From positions 7,338,174 to 7,402,173 of the forward strand of contig JAOANR010000005.1 of the NCBI GenBank assembly GCA_030278955.1: 64,000 nt of DNA, written 5' to 3'. Positions 47,264-57,028 of the stretch are shown here, one piece after another (positions within the stretch are counted from its first letter, which is position 1; each line of letters begins with the position of its first letter). Below the pieces are notes generated by a model. It was not told the DNA's origin. It saw nothing but the letters and a program-made list of their open reading frames with translations, and made no database searches. The DNA comes from Hygrophila difformis. Taxonomy: Eukaryota > Streptophyta > Magnoliopsida > Lamiales > Acanthaceae. The position numbers and the translations under genes were made by a program.

Positions 47264-47806
47264 TTGTCGCGATATCATAAATTTTGTCGCGGACCGAGGT
47301 CCGCGACATGGGTATCCCGACAAGTTTTTAGAATTTTTGGCAGCATAACGCTTCTTTGTCGCTAAGCAAGATTTTGTCGCGGAACGTGGTTCCGCGACAA
47401 GAGTGTTTCGCGACAAAGGATTTTCAGAAAATTCTTAAAGCATTTGGACCTTTGTCGCTATGCATGGAAGATTTTGTCGCGGAACGTGGTTCCGCGACTA
47501 GGTGTTCCGCGACAAAGTGTTCAAAGAATAAGGAACATGGCATAATTTTTTCTGTCTCAGAATGAGATTTTGTCGCGAAACGTGGTTCCGCGACAAGATT
47601 ATTCCGCGACAAAAAGCCATGCAGACAAAATGCAAGAATTTGGCTCCTTTGTCGCTATGCATGGAAAGTTTTGTCGCGGAACGTGGTTCCGCGACAAGGT
47701 GTTCCGCGACAAAGGGTTTTAAATTATGAAGACAAGTGTCTTTAGACACCTTTGTCGTGGAACGACCATTTTGTCGCGGAACGTGGTTCCGCGACAAAAG
47801 GCGGTT
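47264..47806. repeat. Array of GTCGCGG/CCGCGAC hairpins in the LTR leader
   Basis: Six units with hairpin cores near 47285, 47374, 47474, 47571, 47672 and 47771, spaced 89-101 bp. The typical core has perfect 12-nt arms TTGTCGCGGAAC and GTTCCGCGACAA around GTG, plus half-sites such as TTTGTCGCTATGCATGG. It lies 0.6-1.2 kb downstream of the TATA box, so it would be in the RNA leader. Repeated at 61471-62013. Confidence 0.85.
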
Positions 47807-48438
47807 GGCGACCAAGGTGGTTCAGGACAAAAGTCAGAAAAAGCAGAAATGAACAGTGGCATGCAAACAGCGTGATCTCACCCTATTTCAGATCAAAAAG
47901 CTATTCTAAGCTAAAAACAAACAAGAAACATTCAAAATAAGGAAAAACATGCTTAAACAAAACTGGACAGAATATTAAAAATAAAGCAAGAGTCCTAATC
48001 TAGGGTTTGACCATACTCAAATACATAGCATCATCCATAAAATGCAAACAGTAAACATAAAAAAAGAGCATAATGGGGGTCAAGTGACCCCAAAATGAAA
48101 AAGAAAGCATAAATCCATGGGGTGTGAGACCCATTTCATGATTTGGGACAGAAATGATGAATGTTTTCCCATATTATTGAAGGGGTGTTGTTAATACCCA
48201 TGATTTGGATATTACAAACCCTAAAACAAGAGTTTAGAAACCAAAACATGGTATAAAAATGGCTATCTAGATGACTGTGAACAGTAAAAACACTAAACTA
48301 AACTAAACTAAGAGCAAAAATTAAATAATACATGAAAATAAATCTAAACTACACTACCTAAGAGAAAACTCCTACTGCTTGCCTTCAAGAGAGCTCTAAT
48401 CAACAAAATTCCAACCCTTGCTCATGGGAAACACCTCA

Positions 48439-48446
48439 TATTTATA
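48439..48446 (-). promoter_or_regulatory. LTR TATA box (3' LTR copy)
   Basis: The minus strand reads TATAAATA in CTTCTATAAATATGAGG. Identical in the other LTR. Confidence 0.7.
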
Positions 48447-48513
48447 GAAGTGTAACCCTAAGCCCATGGGCCTTGATTCTAGCCCATTGTGTCTCAAGAC
48501 ATCACACACATCA

Positions 48514-48746
48514 CAGCTTTGTCTCGGAGCATCAAGTTTGGTCGCGGAACACACTGCATGTGGCAAAGCTTCTCGACTGGGTCTGGTGTCTCTAATTGGG
48601 TTTCTTGGTCGCGGAGCATGCCATCGCGACAAAGGTCATCGCGACAAAGGGGGCTTGGCTGGTTTCCTTCTTCTTCTGGCTGCTTGGTCGCGGAATCCTC
48701 CTTTGTCGCGGAACCATGCATCGCGACAAAGGGGCTTCCGCGACAA
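48514..48746 (-). promoter_or_regulatory. Palindrome cluster upstream of the LTR TATA box
   Basis: TTGGTCGCGGA, TCGCGACAAAGG and TTCCGCGACAAAGG words lie in both orientations, beginning about 70 bp upstream of the TATA box on the minus strand. GGCCCA/TGGGCC motifs follow farther upstream (48755-48783). Copy at 62721-62953. Confidence 0.6.
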
Positions 48747-49732
48747 AGGTATTCCTGGGCCTGCTGGATTGGGCCAGATGGGCCAAAAATATTCTTTTTG
48801 TGGGCTTTTCTATCTTTTTCCCATCTTTTTCATTCCTTTTTCTTTTCTTTTCTTTTTCTCATGTTTTTGGATTTTTCTAACATAAATATGTAATAAAATT
48901 TACATATTTATGTCTTTTTCACACCAGCTTATTATTTTTACAATTATGCATAAATCAGTCCAATTCGACTGCTTTCTTACTTAATGTAAGACCGGAATGC
49001 GATCAAATGCCCGTTTAAGACACGGAAATGGATTGAAAATAATGGTCATTTCTGGCCATTATCACTATGATGAGTGATCTTACTTCATAATTACAGACTC
49101 ATAATTCATATCTGTAATTCATATTACTGTTTTCATTAGTACATTGAGAAAGATGATGATATAAGTTTTCTCAATCATATTCTACTCAGGTTAATGAAGA
49201 ACAAACTTGTTCTTTAGTTGGACATTTAGTACCTGTCGTTTAAAAGGGAAAGATGTTTCAAAAACCATCTTTTGTCCTAATAATTAGTAGAGTTTTAGGA
49301 AGATTAATTTCCAGAGTTCATAGCTTTATAGTTTCCACTATATGCTATGGGTAGGAGATTAAAATATTCTTCCTACAGTCTACTAATCCTGAGTTAAATC
49401 ATGGGTATTTGGAATTGTTTACAGAGATTTATCAAGCTAAAGCATCTATATGAATCTGAGTGGTCTGGATAAGTCAAGGATTTTGAATAGCAATTTCATC
49501 TTGATATACTTACAGGACTATTACTTCTTACAAATACTTGAAGGAATTACTCTGAGGATACAAGTCTTATGAAAACATTGGATGATAGATTTAAATACTT
49601 GCTTTTTCATTTCTTGTAGAGGACATCCAACATAGGGTCATGAGACCAGTTTGATCAGGAGTAATAAAAAGAACAACTTCAAGTTCAGATGAATATAAGA
49701 TGATTTAGAAGTGACCTCGAGTTGTCAAAGGC

Positions 49733-51465
49733 TTAATCTGAGTCCGAAAGAAATAGATTAAGTGACAGTTCTAAATAGATTAAGGTGTCTGGGTTGTCTG
49801 TTATCCAAGCGAGGATGTTGGTGGACGTATACTGAAGAACTGATCGATCTGTCACCATCCTGTCGATCATTCTGATCCCTTGCTCAACTTGGCCTTCATC
49901 CGTCTTACTCATAAGCATCAGTCCGCGGGTGAAGATTGACGCCTTATGGTTGTCCTCAAGTCCTGGGCGCAGCAGTTCATAGGCTTGCTCCTCATTCCCT
50001 TCTGCAAATGCCATGAGTGCTGGAATGATCTGAAGATTGAAGTTTCCTACCGCTGTGCATATTCGCAGGAATCTCTCCTTCTGCCGACGGATCCTTCCTT
50101 GCCATCTCTTCACAGTGGAGGAGTTAACCTCGCATCGCCTGTACACGATGGCAAGGTTTCCAGCATCCCTGAACTTCTTGCATATCCGTTGTGCAGTAAA
50201 CACCTCCTTGATTTCATCCTCTCCTATTCGGGAGAGAATTTCACCAAGGAGTTCGTGTGGCAAGTCCAGCAGCTGGGTCCCTTCGGGTGCAGGATCTGGA
50301 ATGGGAGGATTACCCCTGAAAAGATAAGAAGTGATGAATCCAAATTTTATATAATTTTCAGAACTTATTCAAGTTCAGAAACCAACATCCTCACATTTAG
50401 AGCTTTGTTCTAGATGTGAGATTATTAAATTTCTGACTTGAATTTTTGATTTAAAGCACAGGTAAACAAAATTTGGTTTTAAATGGGCTAAGGAGCCCAG
50501 AATAAAATAAAATTGGCCATTGGGCCTAAAATCTTTTTAATGGGCCATTGGGCCCAAAAGTTTTTCAATTTTATTAAACAAGTCCGAGACACTTGTTGGA
50601 AGTGGAGTGGGATGGACAGATGGAAATGGAATGCTCGAATATTGGAATGTGCAATGGAGACGTGGTGGAACGGATCTGCTATTTCTGGATAGCTTGGACT
50701 GTTTGGACAGTTAAAGCATCCAAAAATTTGCAAACACTGTTTTTAATTTTAAAATGGTTGACTTATTTTATTTAATAAAATTGGGATGTGAGTGGTCCCC
50801 TTTTTGATTTTGAAAAAGGATAGCAGTTGGGTGACAAAAATACTGCTATCTTACTCACACTAGTGTTCCATTGGGAACAAAAACTTCAAGTCAAACATTA
50901 AACAAAATAACTCTTTTTGTCTTTTTCCAAAGGGTTGCTTTTATTAAAAGTGGAAGCTTCTCATTGGGTGTTTGTACTATGTTTCCATAAACAAACAAAT
51001 ATTTATTCCCATGAGATTTCTAACATGAGAACAAATGTGCCCAAAAAGATCTTACCCCTTTTATTACACCAACACAACACTGTAGAGGTCACATCAAGAT
51101 CAAACAAACCAATAACATCAAGATACTCAAAACAATACCCAAATGTTCATCAGTTTGTTTTTTCCAGTTTTATCTTCAAAATCTGTAAACCATTACCAGT
51201 TTTAATGCCATTAGCAGTTTCAAAATGAGGTCTCAAACGTTTTAAAAATGGTGCTCAAAACCGAGAGCATTTGAAACCTCCAAAGATCTAAAGTTAAACG
51301 AGCACACTAACCACATCACACCAAGAACACAACAAAAATGAAAATAAAACAAGGGATTCCGAATGGGTGCCATGAACATGGTGAGAAAGGGGTTTACCCT
51401 GCCCTCCTTGGCTCGAGTTGGGGCATGGGTCCAAGGTTTGGGAGGAGTCCGTAGAATCGATCCAT
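49733..51465 (-). CDS. Two-exon F-box protein gene inside the Athila-like element
   Basis: On the minus strand, exon 1 runs from the ATG at 51465 to 51398 (68 nt) with donor GG|GTAAAC. Intron is 51397-50316 with acceptor TCTTTTCAG. Exon 2 is 50315-49733, ending TAA. Splicing keeps the frame and gives 216 residues. Residues 41-80 form an F-box (LPHELLGEILSRIGEDEIKE, then RICKKFRD). The rest resembles the small At2g35280-like F-box family (FLRICTAVGN, GLMLMSKTDEGQVEQGIRMI). F-box proteins select targets for SCF ubiquitin ligases. The gene lies between integrase and 3' LTR, same strand as gag-pol, where Athila relatives carry an env-like ORF. The stop lies 35 nt inside the LTR. Its own TATA is at 51623-51616. 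Expression is not known. Confidence 0.75.
50316..51397 (-). other. Intron of the F-box gene (predicted)
   Basis: Donor GTAAAC at 51397, acceptor TTTTCAG ending at 50316, 1,082 bp, phase 2. It contains GGGCC-rich words and the proximal copy of a 20-bp direct repeat (50383-50402). No other coding sequence. Confidence 0.6.
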
Positions 51466-51615
51466 GGTTTCCCCTTAGAAAAAGAGTGATATGGTTGCGA
51501 AGAACACGTGGTGTTCGTTCGGAATAGATGAGAAAATGGGGGAAAGAAGATGAGAAAACTGAAGTGACAAGTGAAAGTGAAGAGAGAGTGTGAAGAACTG
51601 GAGGGGGTGGGGGGG

Positions 51616-51623
51616 TATAAATA
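51616..51623 (-). promoter_or_regulatory. TATA box of the F-box gene
   Basis: The minus strand reads TATTTATA followed by CCCCCCC and a CT-rich leader. The ATG lies about 150 bp downstream, fitting a leader of roughly 120 nt. The plus strand reads TATAAATA, so direction rests on the gene and leader. Confidence 0.55.
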
Positions 51624-51631
51624 CTGGAGAA

Positions 51632-51944
51632 TTTGTCGCGGAATCCGAGACTTTGTCGCGGAACAAGGTTCCGCGACAAGGCATAGCGACATCAGAGAGG
51701 TCGCGGAGCCGAGGGTTGGTCGCGGAGTCATGCTCCGCGACAAGGCTATCGCGACAAAGTTCAGTATGGAGACAAAGTCAACGCGGGTTGTGTCGCGGAG
51801 CAGGGCCTGGTCGCGGAGTCATGCTCCGCGACAAAGTGCACCGCGACAATCAACAGAGGAAGGTTAAGAACAAAAGAGGATTTGTCGCGGAACAGGGCCT
51901 GGTCGCGATGCATGACATCGCGACAAAGGACCTTCCGCGACAAA
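51632..51944 (-). promoter_or_regulatory. GTCGCGG/CCGCGAC palindrome cluster upstream of the F-box TATA
   Basis: About ten GTCGCGG or CCGCGAC words in both orientations, several as hairpins (for example GTCGCGGAAC-AAG-GTTCCGCGAC). TGGGCC motifs follow at 51970-52003. The arrangement mirrors the LTR U3 cluster 48514-48783, though the sequences between words differ. Confidence 0.65.
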
Positions 51945-52421
51945 GAATTTTGAATTTTCAAATTTTCTTGGACTGGGCCCGAGTGTGATGTTGGGCCTGA
52001 GTCCATTTATTTGATTTGGGCTGAATAAATTCAGTCCAAATAAATTCAAAAGTGCTGGGCTGAGAATTAAATGATACACTTGCATAAAATTAGGTTGGGT
52101 CAGTTCCATTTATCTGTGAATTTTATTTCGGGTACTGAATTTCTTCAAATTCCGAAAGTGTTTCCTCAGACTTATGGAACTAATCCAACCAAGAACCTGG
52201 TTTTTCCATGTTACTCTTTTCTGCTCCTTCTTTTTGATGGTTCCGAACTTCTGCAAGGCAGATAATTGAAATGCATTAGATTTTCTCCAAATATCAACAT
52301 CCTCACATTTAGAGTCTTAGTACTCTAAATGTTCAATTGATCTTTGGGTTTTCTTGTCGTGAAATAAGTACTATATATATATATATATAAAATGAAATTT
52401 TTGTGTTTTTAATGCTGTTTC

Positions 52422-53470
52422 TTATTGAGTGTAAGCCGGGTCTGCCACTGCTTGGCTTTCTTTCTCCGGATCAAACTGTCCGAGGTACTCTTTTAATCGT
52501 TGTCCATTCACCACTATATCGCCCCTATCAGTTCGGATCCTGACAGCTCCATTTTTGAACACCTCTAGTACTTCATGTGGTCCTTCCCATCTAGATTTGA
52601 GCTTTCCGGGGAACAGCTTCAACCTAGTATTGAACAATAATACATGTTGACCAACATAGAAATACTTAGGTCTAATCCGGCGATCGTGCAACTTCTGGGT
52701 CCGCTCCTTGTAAATTCGAGAGCTTTCATAAGCTTGCGCTCGTATTTCTTCAATTTCATTGAGGTCCAACTTACGTTTGCTCTAAGCAACTTTCGGATCG
52801 AAGTTAAGCGTTTTAACGGCCCAGTAAGCTTTATGCTCTAGCTCTACAGGCAAATGACAGGCTTTTCCGAAGACCAGCCTGTATGGAGACATCCCGATGG
52901 GAGTCTTATATGCTGTACGGTATGCCCATAGAGCATCATTGAGCTTACGTGCCCAATCCTTACGGGTTATCCCGACAGTGGCTTCGAGTATGTGTTTGAT
53001 TTTGCGATTGGATACTTCGACTTGACCACTAGTCTGAGGATGGTAAGGCGTGCCTATCTTATGGAGGATCCCATTTTTACTCATTAAAGTTTCAAAAGCT
53101 TTATTAATAAAGTGTGTTCCTCCATCAGATATCACCACCCTAGGTACGCCAAATCGACTGAAAATGTTGTTCTTGAGGAACTTGATGACTTGGCTACCAT
53201 CATTGGTCGGTAATGCGACAGCCTCAACCCATTTGGACACGTAATCGACAGCTACCAAGATATAGTAGTTTCCACCAGATGGTGGAAACGGTCCCATGAA
53301 GTCAATGCCCCATACATCAAAGATCTCAAGTGTGAGAATCCCCTTTTGAGGCATCTCATCCCTCTTGGAGATGTTTCCTAATCTTTGGCATCTGTCACAG
53401 CCTTTCACTAATGTCCTGCAATCCTCATAGATGTGAGGCCAATAAAATCCACATTCGAGAACCTTGTGGC
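52422..53470 (-). pseudogene. Integrase of the Athila-like element
   Basis: The zinc region ([10 protein letters not shown] with GCDRCQR) is split by a single-base deletion near 53465. The DD35E core is complete: [10 protein letters not shown] and [37 protein letters not shown] at 52784-52782 separates the C-terminal part (52769-52422: NTRLKLFPGKLKSRWEGP, typical of plant Gypsy integrases). It would insert the cDNA in the nucleus. Confidence 0.9.
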
Positions 53471-55132
53471 CGTTCGAGCGGGACCATGGTGACCTCCATA
53501 TTCTGATTCATGGCATTTTCTGACAATTTGATAGGCTTCATGCTCGGTCACACATCGCCTGATTATTGAATCGGCGCAGTGTTTGAAGAGGTAAGGTTCT
53601 TCCCAGAAGTAACTTAATACATCTCGTTTGAACTTACTCTTCTGATGATAATTCGAAAACTGTGGGGTTATTCCGCATGCCAAGAAGTTAGCGATGTCGG
53701 AAAACCATGGACAAGCTTGATTATGCAGATGCAATGCGAACAACTGTTCGTCCGGAAACTCTTCATTGACGGCTTTTTCCTTTTTATCATTATCTAATCG
53801 AGATAAGTGGTCAGCAACACCATTATCTCGACCTCGCCTATCTTTTATTATGATATCGAATTCTTGCAACAGAAGTACCCACCTGATTAATCGAGGTTTG
53901 GCATCTTGTTTGCTAAACAAGTATCTCAATGCTGTATGATCGGTGTATACTATGGTCTTCGTACCTATCAGATACTGTCTGAACTTGTCAAACGCGAAGA
54001 CTACAGCATACATCTCTTTCTCCGTTGTGGTGTAGTTAATTTGGGCTTCATTCAGGGCGTGACTTGCGTAATGAATTACGCAGTGTCTCCCATCCTTATG
54101 TTGTCCAAGAACTGCGCCTACGGCGAGACCACTAGCATCGCACATTACCTCGAAAGGTAGTGACCAATCGGGTGGTTGCACTATCGGTGCAGAAACCAAC
54201 ATCTTCTTGAGCGTGTCAAAGGCTTGGACACACGCTTCATTTATTAAGAAAGGATTTTCTTTACAAAGCAGATTAGTGAGCGGCTTGGCAATTTTAGAGA
54301 AATCCTTAATGAATCGCCGGTAAAAACCGGCATGCCCTAAGAAGCTCCTAACTGATTTGATAGAATTGGGGAGAGAGAGATTGGAAATGATGGAAACTTT
54401 GGCTGGATCAACTTCAATGCCTGCACGAGAAATGCGATGACCTAACACTATGCCCTCAGTGACCATAAAATGGCACTTTTCCCAATTTAAAACCAAGTTA
54501 GTGTCCTTACACCTCTTTAAAATCTTAGCAAGATTGGTCAAACAATCTTCGAACGTATCTCCATACACAGAGAAGTCATCCATGAAGACCTCAATGCATT
54601 TTTCGATAAATTCGGAGAAAATAGACATCATGCATCTTTGAAAAGTAGCAGGTGCATTGCACAAACCAAAAGGCATCCGTCGATAGGCAAAAGTCCCGTA
54701 CGGGCAAGTAAAAGTGGTTTTATCATGGTCTTCACTAGAAATAACAATCTGATTATAACCAGAATAACCATCCAAAAAGCAATAAAACTCTCTCCCTGCC
54801 AACCTCTCAAGCATCTGATCAATGAATGGCAATGGAAAATGGTCCTTGCGTGTGGCCTCGTTCAGCTTCCGGTAGTCGATACAAACTCTCCATCCGGTCA
54901 CTGGCCTGGTTGCAACCTCTTCTCCTTGCTCATTCTTGGTTATGCACATCCCTCCTCGTTTGGGTACGACCTGCACTGGGCTAACCCATTTGCTATCAGA
55001 GATAGGATAGATTATACCAGCATCTAAGAGCTTGATAACTTCTTTCCTTACCACTTCTTGCATAAGGGGATTCAATCGCCTCTGAGGTTGACGGGAGGGT
55101 TTAAACTCTTCTTCCATTAGAATCCTGTGCAT
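53408..55132 (-). pseudogene. Reverse transcriptase and RNase H, Athila type
   Basis: 574 codons with [44 protein letters not shown] and the catalytic FMDD (about 54580). RNase H follows: [38 protein letters not shown] and [11 protein letters not shown]. The chain stays in the protease frame but is cut off from it by a TGA (55153-55151). The last residues are out of frame because of the deletion near 53465. All catalytic residues are kept. Confidence 0.92.
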
Positions 55133-55150
55133 GCAAATAGAAGGGCTTAT

Positions 55151-56998
55151 TCATTTTATATCAGAAATGGTCCAACCTATTGCATGTACATGTTTCTTAA
55201 GAATGACCACCAGAGCATTTTCTTGCTCTTGGGAGAGCTTAGCCGAAACAATCACAGGTAACTTTTTATGTTCCGCGAGAAACGCATACTTGAGATGGTC
55301 GGGTAATGTTTTAAGTTCGAGCTCTGGTGGACATTCAACGGAAGGGAGTAGTTTGCGAGAAATGGGTAGTGGGAGAACAGATTTACCTTCGGGATCCTGC
55401 ATCAGTACAGGATCCTCTTCTTCCTCTTGGTTGGCGTCATCATGGAATTCGATGCCGTCAAACTCCTCCAGATCCCCTGTTTCGGGATCGGCAAAGTGAA
55501 CGGCTTTGCATCCTTTGTGCTCCACGCCAGCAGGCTTCAGTACTTGCTTTGATAGCTCATCCAGCATCATTTCACAATCAAGTTCAGAGTCTGGCTCTTC
55601 CCTAACTATTACATTTTCAAATGAAAAACAAGAACTGTCATTCGGAAATTTCTGCAATTTCTCCATATCAAAGATGATCTCCTCGCCATCGACCCTTAAG
55701 GTGACTTTTCCGGATTTAGCGTCAATCAGTGCACCACCAGTGGCTAGAAATGGGCGTCCAAGGATAAGCGGCATTTCAGAATCCTCTTCAATGTCGAGGA
55801 TGATGAAGTCGACCGGGAAAAGAATCTGCCCGGTTTTGACCACAACATCCTTAAGGATTCCTACGGGCTGAGTGATTGATCTGTCTGCAAGTTGCAGTCT
55901 CATCTTGATCGGTTGAATTTCTCCAAGCTTAAGGCGAATAGCCATAGCTAGTGGCATCACATTGATGCTTGATCCTAAATCACAAAGCCCCATACTCACT
56001 TTGGCCTTTCCGAATTGTACTGGAAGTGTGCAACATCCGGGGTCCTCTTTCTTTTCAGGCATTCTCCTTTGAACGATGGCACTGCATGTGCTGTTGAGAA
56101 TAATTACCTCTTCCTGCTCAACCTGCCTTTTTCCTGAAATCAATTCTTTCAAGAACTTAGCATAGATGGGCATTTCGGAAATCATTTCTGTGAGAGGAAT
56201 GGTTATCTCTACAGACTTTAATCGTTGCAGAAATTTCTTGAATTTAAGATCATGTTCTTTATTTTTAAGACGCGCAGGATAAGGAATCCTGGGCATGTAC
56301 TTGTTATTAGCAATTTTTGGTGGTGAGGGGAAGGAAGTTGTACCTTCACCTGTACCCTTGTCTGTTTCAGCCGTTTCAGGCGCAACTTCAGTCTGCAATT
56401 CGGCTGTCTCTTTTTTCGCTTCGTTCTCATTATCAGCTTCCTTACCAGCATTGTCAACAATATCATCTTCTTCGCATTCCGCTCCAGTATCTGCTTCCTT
56501 TGGTCCAGCTAGTACTCTTCCAGATATCAAGGTTATTGCCTTGCATTGCGGGTTCTTTTCCGCGGTGCTTGGCAACGTTCCTTTGTCCCTTTTCTGCATC
56601 TCATTAGCCATCTGTGTAACTTGGGTCTCCACATTTCTGATGGAGGCCTGCAGTTGATTGTTGATCTCTTTCTGACTAGTGATGAAATCAGTCATCAGAT
56701 TCTCAAGCCTTGAAGGAGGCTTTTGATTCTGATTCTGATTTTGATTCTGATTCCACTGGCCTTGGTTTGGGACAAACTGAGGCTGGAAACTCTGATTGGG
56801 CTGAAAGTTCTGGAAGCTCTGATTGGGCTGCTGGAAATTCTGAGGCGGCCTCTGCTGGATTTGAGGCTGGAAACCTGGGTTCTGAAAATGTTGGCCCCTG
56901 TTCTGAACGAATCCCTGATTCTGTTGAGGGTTGAACTGTTGTTGCTGTGGCTTGTTCAAGAGATGTGAATTCAAGGCATTGTTGTTTGAGTAAGACAA
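55151..56998 (-). pseudogene. gag C-terminus and aspartic protease, Athila type
   Basis: An Asn/Gln-rich segment with repeated QNF/NQSFQ words (residues 15-95) is followed by an acidic linker and the protease (LCDLGSSINVMPLAMA, residues about 345-360; PLILGRPFLATGGALID). The ORF ends at a TGA. It is in frame with gag upstream (TAA at 57031-57029) and RT downstream, so the original was one polyprotein. Confidence 0.87.
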
Positions 56999-57028
56999 AT
57001 TCGGGTGTCTATTTGGAAAAGCTCCTGC

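Larger units (their letters stand above)
44354..49767 (-). repeat. 3' LTR of the Athila-like element (5,414 bp)
   Basis: On the minus strand it starts TGTCACTTAATC (49767) and ends GTTTCA (44354). The TATA box is at 48446-48439. U3 is about 1.3 kb and the rest, about 4.1 kb, would be R-U5. It holds palindrome clusters at 48514-48746 and 47264-47806. Three GAAACTNTTGACA repeats lie at the 44354-44690 end. A 66-codon minus-strand frame (44703-44503), kept intact in both LTRs, is not recognised. Confidence 0.88.
50383..52314. repeat. 20-bp direct repeat bracketing the F-box promoter and exon 1
   Basis: CAACATCCTCACATTTAGAG occurs at 50383-50402 and 52295-52314. The distal copy continues into an inverted CTCTAAATGT (to 52332), making a 10-bp hairpin just after the pol stop. 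Confidence 0.85.

Noticed and set aside
47168..48893. Many overlapping short ORFs with repeated RNHVPRQ/VAEPRSATK-like peptides
   Set aside because: They come from the GTCGCGG palindromes read in all frames on both strands; there is no consistent frame or start.
54638..55605. Plus-strand ORFs opposite the Athila pol gene
   Set aside because: Shadow frames of a clearly coding minus strand.
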